A stretch of DNA of 64,000 nucleotides from Bradyrhizobium erythrophlei (GCF_900129425.1 NZ_LT670817.1:2914001-2978000); one strand, 5' to 3'; counted from the first letter of the stretch, positions 1 to 8,158 are shown. Numbers and translations: made by a program. Notes: a model not told the origin generated them from the sequence alone.

Positions 1-276
1 GGCAATCGCAGGATAGTTGCGCGCAAAATCCGCGTCATGCGCGAGATCGGCGTTGCGAACCAGCGCGCCGATGCGCGTGCCGCCATCGGGCAGATGTTCG
101 ATGCGGTCGAGCCCCGGCAGCCGCGAGACGTCGACGAGACGACCAGGGCCGGTGATTCCGCCCTTCATCAGGTCGAGCAGGTTGGTGCCGGCGGCGAGAT
201 AGGCCGCACCTGGTTCGGCCGCGGCGACGACGGCATCGGCGATCGTTGCGGGCCTGACGTAATCGAAGGTCTTCAT
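1..276 (-). CDS. FAD-binding subunit of a xanthine dehydrogenase-family Mo hydroxylase (partial)
   Basis: The 5' end of a gene that runs off the left edge; about 92 codons are visible. The product begins MKTFDYVRPATIADAV and contains AAGTNLLDLMKGG, the FAD-pyrophosphate loop seen in the medium subunit of PaoB/YagS-like aldehyde oxidoreductases and xanthine dehydrogenases. This subunit passes electrons between the 2Fe-2S subunit and an acceptor. Its ATG overlaps the stop of the upstream 2Fe-2S gene (ATGA, 273-276), so the two are translationally coupled. The Mo-cofactor subunit would be expected next, outside the window. Family assignment is firm; the substrate (aldehyde, purine or other) cannot be read from this fragment. 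Confidence 0.85.
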   Translation of the reverse strand, partial: MKTFDYVRPATIADAVVAAAEPGAAYLAAGTNLLDLMKGGITGPGRLVDVSRLPGLDRIEHLPDGGTRIGALVRNADLAHDADFARNYPAIA

Positions 277-770
277 GCGCTGCGCCTCCGGTCGGCCTCG
301 GCGCGGCCTTTCTGTACGTCGAGCACGGCATCCGTGATCCCGGAATAAGCGCCGCACCGGCACAGGTTTCCGCTCATGCCTTCGCGCACGCGCTCCGGAT
401 CGTCGCCGGCTTGCCCTTCCCCGATCAGGCCAATCGCGCTCATGATCTGTCCGGGCGTGCAGAATCCGCACTGCAGGCCATCATGCGCGATGAACGCGGC
501 CTGGACGGGATGCAGTTGATCGCCGCGAGAAACGCCCTCGATGGTGAGGATGTCAGCGCCGTCGTGGCTGAGCGCCAGGGCCATGCACGAATTGATCCGC
601 CGGCCATCGACCAGGACCGTACACGCGCCGCACTGGCCGCGGTCGCATCCTTTTTTGGTTCCTGTCAGGTGCAGGCGCTCCCGGAGGAGATCGAGCAGCG
701 TGACGCGCGGGTCTCCCAAATCGACGTCCCGCCGCACACCGTTAACTGTGAGGCTGATGGAGAAGTTCAT
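273..770 (-). CDS. 2Fe-2S subunit of a xanthine dehydrogenase-family Mo hydroxylase
   Basis: A 165-residue protein with the two cluster motifs of small subunits of Mo hydroxylases: C42-x4-C47-x2-C50...C62 for the plant-type ferredoxin cluster, and C101-x2-C104...C137-x-C139 for the second cluster. Length is normal for PaoA/CoxS-type subunits. No Tat leader (the N-terminus is MNFSISLTVNG), so a cytoplasmic enzyme is likelier than the periplasmic PaoABC form. First gene of a leftward operon with the FAD subunit. The start lies about 50 bp from a perfect inverted repeat at 820-836 next to a divergent TetR gene, so repression by that regulator is a reasonable inference. Confidence 0.9.
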   Translation of the reverse strand: MNFSISLTVNGVRRDVDLGDPRVTLLDLLRERLHLTGTKKGCDRGQCGACTVLVDGRRINSCMALALSHDGADILTIEGVSRGDQLHPVQAAFIAHDGLQCGFCTPGQIMSAIGLIGEGQAGDDPERVREGMSGNLCRCGAYSGITDAVLDVQKGRAEADRRRSA

Positions 771-819
771 GGATGGCTCCGATCAGTGCTATTCCAAAGG
801 TGGGTGGTGACGGGCATAT

Positions 820-836
820 ACGGAGGCATCCTCCGT
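820..836. promoter_or_regulatory. Candidate TetR-family operator
   Basis: ACGGAGGCATCCTCCGT is a perfect inverted repeat with 7-bp arms and a 3-bp spacer. It lies in the 109-bp gap between the divergent 2Fe-2S subunit gene and the TetR gene, where one bound dimer could control both promoters. Size and symmetry fit TetR-family operators. Binding is inferred. Confidence 0.65.
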
Positions 837-879
837 TTTGCAAGTGACAAGGACGTTACAAGGATGGCTAACCAGTGAG

Positions 880-1542
880 ATGACCGATCAGTTCGCAGAA
901 ACCGTTCGGAAACCCCGGGCCGATGCGGTCCGCAATCGCGAGCGCGTGCTGGAGGCGGCGAAGGCCGTGTTCAGCGCCGGTGGCCCGGACGCGAGTCTCG
1001 AGGCTGTGGCCAAACGCGCCGGTGTCGGGATCGGGACGCTTTACCGCCACTTCCCGACGCGCGAAGCGTTGTTCGAGGCGGTCTATCGGCGCGAGGTGGA
1101 ACAGCTCGGCGAACTGGCGGAACAGTTGAAGAGCGACGCAGCGCCGGTCGACGCCTTGCGCCGGTGGCTGCGTTCCAACGTCGAGTTCGTCGCCACCAAG
1201 AAGGGCATGTCGGCGGCGCTGGCGCTGGCCGCTCATGGCTCGTCGGATCTTTCCACCTATTCGTTCGATCGCCTGACCAAAGCCGTCGGAGCCTTGCTGG
1301 ACCGCGCCGTCGCGGCCGGCGAGATCCGCGCCGATATCAGCCCCGAAGACGTTCTGCGCGCGCTTGTCGGCATGTGCTACCTGCACGACCAGCCCGGCTG
1401 GCAGACGAGCGTCCTGCGACTGCTCGATGTTTTTGTCGACGGCCTGTGCGTGCAAGTCAACGGACCGGCTCCGTCCCGCGGTGACGCCACCGGCAGCGCG
1501 AAGGGGAGGGCGCAGCGTAGATCCCGTAAGAGTCGCACGTAA
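880..1542 (+). CDS. TetR/AcrR family transcriptional regulator
   Basis: About 220 residues from the ATG at 880; an upstream in-frame TTG at 838 would add 14 residues and run into the operator, so it is less likely. Residues ~17-65 form the TetR helix-turn-helix (ERVLEAAKAVFSAGG, then AGVGIGTLYRHFPTREALF with the typical GTLYRHF recognition segment). The remainder is the variable ligand-binding domain, with no conserved residues that name a ligand. The basic C-terminal tail (RAQRRSRKSRT) is unusual. It is divergent from the Mo-hydroxylase genes across a palindromic operator, so it is probably their autoregulated repressor. Confidence 0.9.
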   Translation: MTDQFAETVRKPRADAVRNRERVLEAAKAVFSAGGPDASLEAVAKRAGVGIGTLYRHFPTREALFEAVYRREVEQLGELAEQLKSDAAPVDALRRWLRSNVEFVATKKGMSAALALAAHGSSDLSTYSFDRLTKAVGALLDRAVAAGEIRADISPEDVLRALVGMCYLHDQPGWQTSVLRLLDVFVDGLCVQVNGPAPSRGDATGSAKGRAQRRSRKSRT

Positions 1543-1835
1543 TTTTAAAAGATGTCGATTGCTTGATAAAAACAGCGCGAACCCACCGGTAGTGACAGAT
1601 CTTGCATGTCCCTGGATTCTCCGTCGCCCCGATGATGGACTGAACCTCTCGCGGCCATTCGACCGGATGCCTCGTTCGTTCGACCGGCGGTCCACTCTGC
1701 GTCATCGTCAACGTGTCATGCGCCTGCGCTGCGTCGTGGGTCGGCAGGAACACGGCACAACGCACCGCAATCCAGTGCCAGGCAATCGTCTTCAAATCCG
1801 GCCGTCGCCGGAAACAAAGTTGCCGTGTCCGCTGC

Positions 1836-2750
1836 CTATTTGTCGGTCCGGGTCGCGCCGGGAGTCCTTTGGATGATGCCTTTGCGGATCAGGCGGTCGA
1901 TGCGAGGCACTTCAACGTGGTTTCCGTCCTGCTCGATCGCAGCTAGCGGTACCGGTGCCCCCATCTGGCCGATTTGGGAGATTATCTCGACGGACTTTGG
2001 AAGCTGCTGGCTCGCATCCGAAATTGAGGACGGGGAACTGTCGTTTGCCGGTCGCGTCAATGACCCATTGTTCATCCCCCAGATCGCTGCCTGTGTCCGA
2101 TTTTGGACCCCGATCTTGCGAAGGATCGCCTTGACGTGAACCTTCACCGTTGCCTCGGCGATATCAATCTTCCGCGCTATGCATTTGTTGGAATCGCCCT
2201 CGATCAGGCAGCGCAGGATGGATTTCTCCCGCGCGGAAAGTTGCGGCGTGAGCATGTCCTGGGTCGTGACAAGGATCGCCTGGTTCTTTTCTTTGCGCAG
2301 CACCCCTTCGCCGAGGCGGTCGCCTTCCTGACCGAGAACGAATGACAGAAATGGTGGCGGGAAAATTGTTTCACCCATCATCACCAGTTCCATGGATTTG
2401 ATGAATACATCGCACGTCATGACGTCGACGAAATAGCCGTTGGCGCCTGCCCGAAATGCAGAAACCAGTTCCCCCAGGCGATAGTGATCGGCCACGATCG
2501 CAATGCGCCCGCCCGGGTATTGGTCTCTCAAAATTTCGATTTGTTCGATGGCAACGTCAAAATCATTGCCGGTATGGACAACGAGAAACAGCGGTTGCTG
2601 TAGTTGGAGTTTGCTCGGGAGCAAATCATCGGCGCATGATACCGAGGCCAAGATACGAAAATTTGCCGAGTGCAGGATTTTAGCAAGTCCCTCCCTGAGT
2701 AAAATCTTTTTTCCAACAAGTATAGTTGCAAAAGATTGCTGCTTACGCAT
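1836..2750 (-). CDS. LuxR-type regulator with a degenerate receiver domain
   Basis: About 304 residues from the ATG at 2750, preceded by a strong GGGAGGG ribosome site; a start at 2777 lacks one. The C-terminal half has a NarL/FixJ-type HTH (LSAREKSILRCLIEGDSNKCIARKI, then ATVKVHVKAILRKIGVQNRTQA). The N-terminal ~125 residues have the receiver pattern but not its chemistry. The acidic pair is replaced in ILVGKKILL, no Asp stands where the phosphoacceptor is expected (FLVVHTGND), and the conserved Lys region reads GYFVDVM. An extra ~60-residue tail follows the HTH. Probably a phosphorylation-independent regulator. It is divergent from a second LuxR gene, and no partner kinase is adjacent. Confidence 0.8.
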   Translation of the reverse strand: MRKQQSFATILVGKKILLREGLAKILHSANFRILASVSCADDLLPSKLQLQQPLFLVVHTGNDFDVAIEQIEILRDQYPGGRIAIVADHYRLGELVSAFRAGANGYFVDVMTCDVFIKSMELVMMGETIFPPPFLSFVLGQEGDRLGEGVLRKEKNQAILVTTQDMLTPQLSAREKSILRCLIEGDSNKCIARKIDIAEATVKVHVKAILRKIGVQNRTQAAIWGMNNGSLTRPANDSSPSSISDASQQLPKSVEIISQIGQMGAPVPLAAIEQDGNHVEVPRIDRLIRKGIIQRTPGATRTDK

Positions 2751-3388
2751 GGTGACCCTCCCAGCAAGGACGCACAAAAATAATGGACCGGCCCAATGAA
2801 CTCGGCCCTCTCAATTTCTGATTTGTCGACGGATTGAGGACTCCTTCCTCTTGCGAAAGCCCCCAAATATTTTGGCTTCTTCAGCCGGTGGGCTTTCCTA
2901 AAATTGTCTAGTGGTCAAACTTCAACCCTCACGTGTGAGTATTGTGACGCTTTTTATTAATGTTAGTGTTTTATTTATGTTAGAATTAAATCCCCGATAA
3001 CCCTATATACCGTTGGTTATAGGCGCTGATGCTGGCATGTTCGCCCAAGCCCGCGCTCCGATGCAAAAAATCCGCATTCTTTGATCGAGCCGCGCGAGCG
3101 AATCCACCAAGAGTTGTGAGAGCGCGCACCAAAAAAATGGCCAAACTCTGTGCAAGAAAGTTCCGGGAAAGACCCTCAAGGAGGATGCACCGTTCCGTGA
3201 AGTACCTGTGAAAGAGAGTCGACAAGCGGACAGACCAAAACCCCAACGACCCCGAACCTTGCTTATTATTCCTACACCGGGCTGCGGCTGATGACCTCGA
3301 AAAGATGGTGACTCCAGGAGAGTTGTAGAGGAAAGTACCGGTGGGCGCTTAGGGTTTGTAGAGTGAGGGAGAGATCGAAGGCGCGCGC
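2751..3388. promoter_or_regulatory. Intergenic region between two divergent LuxR genes
   Basis: 638 bp without a supportable gene. It contains a markedly AT-rich stretch at about 2938-2992, with the heptamer ATGTTAG occurring twice, unlike the GC-rich surroundings. This is the likely location of promoters and regulator sites for both genes. A 60-codon open frame at 3029-3211 encodes a very basic sequence with no recognisable features and I do not call it. Confidence 0.4.
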
Positions 3389-4087
3389 ATGGATTGTATC
3401 CGCGTGGTGATCGCAGACCGCCACCCAGTGGTTCTGCAAGGTTTGATCAGACTACTTGAAGCACAGAGTGGCTTCGAAGTTGTGGCGTGTTGCGGTGACG
3501 GTGCGAACTGCATCGAAGCGATTCGGAATTTGGTGCCGGATATCGCCATCCTGGACATCTCAATGCCTGGCCTGTCCGGGCTCGAGATCCTCTCCATCGC
3601 CAACGCCGAGAGTCTTGCCACGCGGCTGGTTTTTTTCGCTGCATCTGTTGACGAACACGAATTGGTCATGTCGGCCGCGGGCGGTGCCTACGGCGTCATT
3701 CTGAAAGACGTCGCGCCCGAGATGCTGGTGCAGTTCCTGCAGCAGATCGCGGCGGGCCAGCGGCTGTTGCCGCGGCTCTCCCCTGAACAAGCCGTACCTA
3801 GGGAGCAGGGGAACGTCGCTATCAGGGAGAATGCGCTGGCGGTGCTAACAGACCGCGAGCGCCAGATCATGCGTCTGGTGTCCGAAGGGTTGTCGAACAA
3901 GGCAATTGGGCGCCGGCTGAATATTGCCGATGGCACCATCAAAGTGCATCTCCATAACATCTATCAGAAGCTTGAAATCAACAACCGGACCGTGCTCGCC
4001 GCGCTGGCCATATCGCAGAATGATCGTCAGAGCGTCGCCCACGGGGATCAAGTCCCCGGACTCGCGGGGGTTGAGGAACGATCATAA
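3389..4087 (+). CDS. NarL/FixJ-family response regulator
   Basis: 232 residues. Residues 4-120 are a receiver domain with D10, phosphoacceptor D56 in ILDISMPG, and the switch Lys in GVILKDV; only the second acidic pocket residue is replaced (ADRHP instead of DDHP). Residues ~148-210 are a LuxR HTH (LTDRERQIMRLVSEGLSNKAIGRR...GTIKVHLHNIYQKLEINNRT). This domain order defines a phosphorylation-dependent transcription factor. It is an orphan: no histidine kinase lies within several kilobases. It is divergent from the degenerate LuxR gene and may respond to the same signal. Target genes are unknown; the nearby exported-protein operon is a guess only. Confidence 0.9.
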   Translation: MDCIRVVIADRHPVVLQGLIRLLEAQSGFEVVACCGDGANCIEAIRNLVPDIAILDISMPGLSGLEILSIANAESLATRLVFFAASVDEHELVMSAAGGAYGVILKDVAPEMLVQFLQQIAAGQRLLPRLSPEQAVPREQGNVAIRENALAVLTDRERQIMRLVSEGLSNKAIGRRLNIADGTIKVHLHNIYQKLEINNRTVLAALAISQNDRQSVAHGDQVPGLAGVEERS

Positions 4088-4172
4088 CAGAGCGAGGTTC
4101 GCTCCAGATTCGCCTTGCGCCGCGGCCGTTTTACCGACGCCGCTGCCGGCGCCTGCGCGGCCTCTTGGGGCA

Positions 4173-4664
4173 TCAGGGTCGCAGGTAGCTCCAGCCTTGC
4201 TCTTGCAATTCCATGAGTCGGACCGCACCGGCTTTGACGACTCTCGCCTGCGGGATGAGTGGGATATCTTTGGCCTCAACTCTCATCATATTCTCGCGGG
4301 TGTTCCCACATGCAGAAAAGGCAAGCTGTGGCATGGTTTCGCTCATGGACTTGATGCGCGCTTTGACGGGAGAGGTGTCGTCTCGCAGCATGTGCAGTCC
4401 GGGTCCAAACGCGACCACTTCGATCTCAATCTTTTGGCCGAGATCGCTGTAATACTGAGCCACATTGCTCACGTTATTGAGCGCAAGATTCATAACGGCG
4501 GGATCATTGACGTCGACCTGCACAACCAACCGATGCGGTTGCTTTTGCTTGGCCGCGCTGCTGATTTTGGCAGGAGGACTGCCTTTGGCAGAAATGCTGA
4601 CTGAGCTGCTCAACGCCAACGCAATGACGGCTGCTCCGGCGAAGATGGAAAATAATCTAATCAT
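4173..4664 (-). CDS. Exported DsrE-family protein
   Basis: 163 residues. Residues 1-26 form a signal peptide (hydrophobic FAGAAVIALALSSSVSISA). The rest fits the DsrE/DsrF-like fold: alternating strands and helices, a VQVDVNDPAVMNLALNN opening, VAFGPGLHML, and one conserved-looking Cys in FSACGNT. Cytoplasmic DsrE/TusD proteins relay sulfur on such a Cys. The secreted versions are common in proteobacteria and their function is not settled. No other sulfur-oxidation or tus gene is nearby. The gene faces the response regulator tail-to-tail, with 85 bp between the stops. Family confident, role unknown. Confidence 0.8.
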   Translation of the reverse strand: MIRLFSIFAGAAVIALALSSSVSISAKGSPPAKISSAAKQKQPHRLVVQVDVNDPAVMNLALNNVSNVAQYYSDLGQKIEIEVVAFGPGLHMLRDDTSPVKARIKSMSETMPQLAFSACGNTRENMMRVEAKDIPLIPQARVVKAGAVRLMELQEQGWSYLRP

Positions 4665-4909
4665 GCTTTTCCTTGAGGTACTGGAGGTACGGTCTCAAGT
4701 GCTCAAGCGTAGTCATGCACGACTATGCGGGTCAAGAACGTTCCACCAATTGAGCGTGCGATCTACTTAATCGCTTCGATTGGTACAGCTACTCCCTTTT
4801 GACTACCTCGATTGCGACATCGACAAACGAACGGTGAAGGCTGTGTCATGTGAAGACCCAACCTGAGTCATCGTGATGGGCTTGAAGGAAATCGAGGCGA
4901 AACCCAAGG

Positions 4910-6460
4910 ATGGAAACCCGCTGCCTGGTGAACCAAAATACCGGTGACATGGCTGCTGGCCATCGGACAGCGTCCCGCGTTTCGTTTCAAACCGGGCGCG
5001 CGATTACTTTTTCCGCAACCTCTTGGCTGCTGCGTTTCAAAACGGTCAAGGACTTATGCAGTGTCGTTGCGCGTGCAGCGGCTACCGCGGAAGTGTGTAT
5101 TCTGTGGCTTTGCATCACCCCGGCGCAGGCGCTCGAACAAGGTCAGCAGTGGGACAGGGCTGAAGCCCTTGCCCATCAGCTTAGTTCCGTGCGGGCGGAA
5201 CTCGACGACGCGTGGGTCGCGGGTTCGGGAGCCGGGCAACCCACCGAAGCCGAGACCAAGCACAAACAGGCGCTTGATCAAGAGCGAGACAGGACAGACG
5301 CCCTGGCGCGTGAACTCAATTCCCTCCGCGCAAAACTCGACGCCGCCTGTATGGTAGGTTCGGAAGCGGTGCAAGCCGCCGAGGGGGACGTCAAGCAGGC
5401 GCTCGAACAGGAAAGGCGCAGAGCAGATGCGCTCGCGCGTGAACTTAGTTCCGTCCGGGCGGAACTCGACATCGCGCGGACCGTAGGCCAGGAAGCCGCG
5501 CAGACTGCCACGGCGCAGGCAGAGCAAATGCAGACGCTCAAACGGGAGCGAGACAGGGCAGAGGCCCTTGGGCGCGAACTCGCCTCGGTCCCGGCAGAGC
5601 TAGATACGGCGCGCGCCGCGGGTCTTGAGGCCGCGCAAACCGCTGAGGTGGCGAAGGTCGGACAGGAGCGGGCACTCAGGGAGGAACGCGACAAGACCGA
5701 GCGGCTTACCCGCGAGCTTGCCTCGGCGCGGAAAGAGGCCGAAGCGCGTTCCGCGCTTCTCGCTGCCGCTCACGCCGAGGTGTTGCAGGTGATGCAGACC
5801 AACGAAGCCGCCGCAGCTGAGCAGAAACTGGCTCTCGCCAGAGAGTGCTATCGTGCTGACCCCCTTGCGCGAGAGCTTGCCTTCGTCGGGAAGGAACCCG
5901 AAGCCGCCAAGCGGCAGATCGCCGCCTTGAACGAGCGCGCGCTCCTGTTGACCGTTGATAGCTCGCAGCGACGGATGGCCGTGCCTTCCTTCAGGACGGT
6001 CGTGGAAAAAACGCCTTCCCCGAAGCAGATTTCCGGCGAAGCCGTCGTGTCGATCTCGCAACGGTCGACCGCTTCGGAATTGCCGCGCCCGGAGCTGCAG
6101 GCGACCGCGTCTAAAGCCGCCCCGGATTTGGATCGGAAAGTCGCCACGAGGCCAGAGCGATCTACCTCGGAGAGCGCCGCTCGCAGCCCGGGCGCGGACG
6201 AACAGAGGCTGCTCGCCCGGGCGAACGCGTTGCTGCGGCAGGCCGATATTAGCAGCGCTCGCCCGTTGCTTGAACACGCTCTCGAGCATGGCAGCGCGCA
6301 AGCTGCCTTTATGCTGGCCGAGACTTACGACGCGCGCGTGCTGCAATCGTGGCGCGCACGCGGAATCGCCGCTGACCTTGCGAAGGCACGCGAATTGTAT
6401 GAACGGGCGCAGGCAGGCGGCATCGAAGATGCGAAGGAGCGGATCCGAACCTTGCAATAG
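4910..6460 (+). CDS. Coiled-coil repeat protein with C-terminal Sel1-like region
   Basis: Up to 516 residues; the start is uncertain because the first ~60 residues look non-conserved and later ATGs exist (for example 4970). A hydrophobic segment at residues ~60-75 ending in TPAQA could be a late signal or anchor. From about residue 78 to 345 there are some six imperfect repeats of 42-50 residues, each built on ERDRADALARELSSVRAELD followed by an Ala-rich linker, predicting a long coiled coil. The last ~85 residues (LLARANALLRQADISSARPLLEHALE...KARELYERAQAGGIEDAKERI) match a TPR/Sel1-like pair of helices. It is the first gene of a unit with the TAXI protein (46 bp downstream) and a VasI-like gene. 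Probably a scaffold or envelope-associated protein; no enzyme motif is seen. Confidence 0.7.
   Translation: METRCLVNQNTGDMAAGHRTASRVSFQTGRAITFSATSWLLRFKTVKDLCSVVARAAATAEVCILWLCITPAQALEQGQQWDRAEALAHQLSSVRAELDDAWVAGSGAGQPTEAETKHKQALDQERDRTDALARELNSLRAKLDAACMVGSEAVQAAEGDVKQALEQERRRADALARELSSVRAELDIARTVGQEAAQTATAQAEQMQTLKRERDRAEALGRELASVPAELDTARAAGLEAAQTAEVAKVGQERALREERDKTERLTRELASARKEAEARSALLAAAHAEVLQVMQTNEAAAAEQKLALARECYRADPLARELAFVGKEPEAAKRQIAALNERALLLTVDSSQRRMAVPSFRTVVEKTPSPKQISGEAVVSISQRSTASELPRPELQATASKAAPDLDRKVATRPERSTSESAARSPGADEQRLLARANALLRQADISSARPLLEHALEHGSAQAAFMLAETYDARVLQSWRARGIAADLAKARELYERAQAGGIEDAKERIRTLQ
5150..5935 (+). repeat. Tandem coding repeats (about six units of 130-150 bp)
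   Basis: Imperfect direct repeats inside the coiled-coil gene. Each unit encodes a core such as ERDRADALARELSSVRAEL and a variable Ala/Gln-rich spacer. The first four units keep the core best; the last two are degraded (ECYRADPLARELAFVGKE). This suggests growth by internal duplication and possible length variation between strains. Confidence 0.65.
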
Positions 6461-6506
6461 GTCGGTGCGTAGCTCTGCCAGCCCAACCAGGACGATGGAG
6501 ATACTC

Positions 6507-7541
6507 ATGTCACTGATGAAGTTTTCAACGATGGCATTCGCGGTGCTCGCCCTCCAACTGCCCGCCAATGCTCAATCCCCGCCGACGCGCACGACGGCGA
6601 CTCCGACTGCGACGGCGGCCGCGGCGGCAAAGAAGGCCGATACAGCCGCGAAAGAACGCATCAATGCATGGACCGTCGGTCTGGCTGGTGGGTTCATCGA
6701 AGGCGCTCCGCTTCGCCTCGCCGCGGAGATCGCCCGCGTCGTGAACGAGGAAGACAAGCTTCACGTCCTCCCGATCGTGACGGGAGGGGCGACCGAAAAT
6801 ATCAACTCATTGCTATATCTCAGGGGTGTTGATGCGGCCATCATCAACACGGACGTTCTTGACGAATACAAGGCTCAGGTGCCGTATATCGAAAAGCGCC
6901 TTGTCTACATTCTCAACCTCTTTCCGTCCGAGTTGCACATCTTCGTCCGTCCCGAGATTCGGTCGCTCGAAGACCTCAGGGGTAAAAAGGTCAACTTTAA
7001 CACGCAAGGCACGGCTGCCGCCTATTCCGGTCCACTGATCTTCAGCCGGTTGAATCTGAATGTCGAAAAGATGTTCATCCCGCACCAGTTGGCGCTGGAG
7101 CAATTGAAACGCGGAGAAATCTCGGCCGTCGTGTTTGTGACGTCCAAGCCCGTTGACGCCTTTCTGAAGGGACGCTGGGAAACAGGCTTCAAGTTTCTGC
7201 CGGTCGAATATAACGCCAAATTCGAGGACTATTATCTTCCATCATCGCTCGACGCGACGGACTATCCGAACCTGGTGGAGAAGGGTACACGAATCGCGAC
7301 GATCGCCGTCCCCACCATCCTTGCGGCCTACAACTGGCCTCAACAGTCCGAGCGATACCGACGCGTGGCGCGTCTGGTAGATAACCTGTTCGGTCGCCTC
7401 GACAGATTGCAGTCCGCCGGTTTCGATCCGAAGTGGAGGGATGTCAACCTGCGCGCCAACGTGCCGAGCCTTGAGCGGTTCCGGCCGGCGCAGGAGTGGC
7501 TTGATCGTCCGCAAGCCCGAACAGCGGGGCCGGCACAATGA
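6507..7541 (+). CDS. TAXI-family TRAP-type solute-binding protein
   Basis: 344 residues from the ATG at 6507, chosen because GGAG sits six bases upstream; the frame is open further back, but that part overlaps the upstream gene. An N-terminal signal (FSTMAFAVLALQLPANAQ) is followed by an Ala/Thr-rich linker, then the TAXI/NMT1-like periplasmic fold: WTVGLAGGFIEGAPLRLAAEIARVVNE, VTGGATENINSLLYLRGVDAAIIN, and the strand RSLEDLRGKKVNFN. Family members bind small organic anions. No TRAP permease (DctM or fused 4TM-12TM) is adjacent, so it is an orphan here. It overlaps the next gene by ATGA at 7538-7541. It may sense or present a ligand to the neighbouring coiled-coil protein rather than feed transport. 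Confidence 0.85.
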   Translation: MSLMKFSTMAFAVLALQLPANAQSPPTRTTATPTATAAAAAKKADTAAKERINAWTVGLAGGFIEGAPLRLAAEIARVVNEEDKLHVLPIVTGGATENINSLLYLRGVDAAIINTDVLDEYKAQVPYIEKRLVYILNLFPSELHIFVRPEIRSLEDLRGKKVNFNTQGTAAAYSGPLIFSRLNLNVEKMFIPHQLALEQLKRGEISAVVFVTSKPVDAFLKGRWETGFKFLPVEYNAKFEDYYLPSSLDATDYPNLVEKGTRIATIAVPTILAAYNWPQQSERYRRVARLVDNLFGRLDRLQSAGFDPKWRDVNLRANVPSLERFRPAQEWLDRPQARTAGPAQ

Positions 7542-8158
7542 AGCGTATGGGCGCTCTCGCCTTGACCCTGCTCTCAAGCCTAAGCCAAGCCGTTTGCGCT
7601 CAATCCGGTCATGCCGTAGATGGCCTGAAGGCATGCTCGCAATTTGAGGACATGGAGCGGTTGAAGTGCGTCGACGAGCTGTTGCGGCAGATGGAAGAAA
7701 CACCTGGTCACGCGCCGCCTCAAGGCCCGAACTGGATGGTCAGCGAGACGACATCGCCGGTGGACTATACGCCGCAGATCGCTGCGCTGACGACGGCGCC
7801 TGCGTCGTCGCAAGACGCCCCGTCGTCGTTTGCCATTTATTGTCGTGCCCGTCGCACCGAGCTGACCATTTCCACGACAGGCTCCTGGAAACAGGGCACG
7901 GGTAGTGAGGTGAAGGTCGTCTACCGGATCAACGAGGAACCGCCTGTGGAACAGCGCTGGAAGGTCGCGGAGATGGGGCGAAGTCTCGCCTTTCCAGGCG
8001 ACGTCGTCGGTTTCCTGCGGTCAATGCCGGATGGCGGCCGGATTCTCATTAAAGTGTACGCCGGCCGCGCTACGCCATATGAAAACACGTTTCAATTGGT
8101 CGGCCTTGATCCCGTACGACGTAAAATCGCGGCGGCATGCAATTGGCCTCAGACCTGA
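7538..8158 (+). CDS. Exported VasI/TagO-like (type VI secretion-associated) protein
   Basis: 206 residues with a signal peptide (LALTLLSSLSQAVCAQ). The layout resembles the VasI/TagO family: an N-terminal Cys pair (C33 and C48 region, KACSQFEDMERLKCVDELL), a W-M-V-S segment, a central FAIYCRARRTELTI strand, YRINEEPPVEQRW, then FPGDVVGFLRSMPDGGRIL and a final ACNWP. In type VI clusters these proteins are linked to envelope assembly. No other T6SS gene is present here, so the family has probably been reused. It is translationally coupled to the TAXI protein by an ATGA overlap, which argues for a shared role in the periplasm. The similarity is recalled from family features, not computed. Confidence 0.65.
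   Translation: MKRMGALALTLLSSLSQAVCAQSGHAVDGLKACSQFEDMERLKCVDELLRQMEETPGHAPPQGPNWMVSETTSPVDYTPQIAALTTAPASSQDAPSSFAIYCRARRTELTISTTGSWKQGTGSEVKVVYRINEEPPVEQRWKVAEMGRSLAFPGDVVGFLRSMPDGGRILIKVYAGRATPYENTFQLVGLDPVRRKIAAACNWPQT

Noticed and set aside
1543..1835. Possible small exported protein on the minus strand (MKTIAWHWIAVRCAVFL...)
   Set aside because: Only the first 30 residues look signal-like; the rest is random in composition and runs through the TetR 3' end.
3029..3211. 60-codon plus-strand open frame between the two LuxR genes
   Set aside because: Very basic, no conserved features, no ribosome site, and it lies in the divergent promoter region.
7538..8158. Evidence of a type VI secretion locus
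   Set aside because: Only one VasI/TagO-like gene is present; no sheath, ClpV, TssJLM or Hcp gene lies anywhere in the window.
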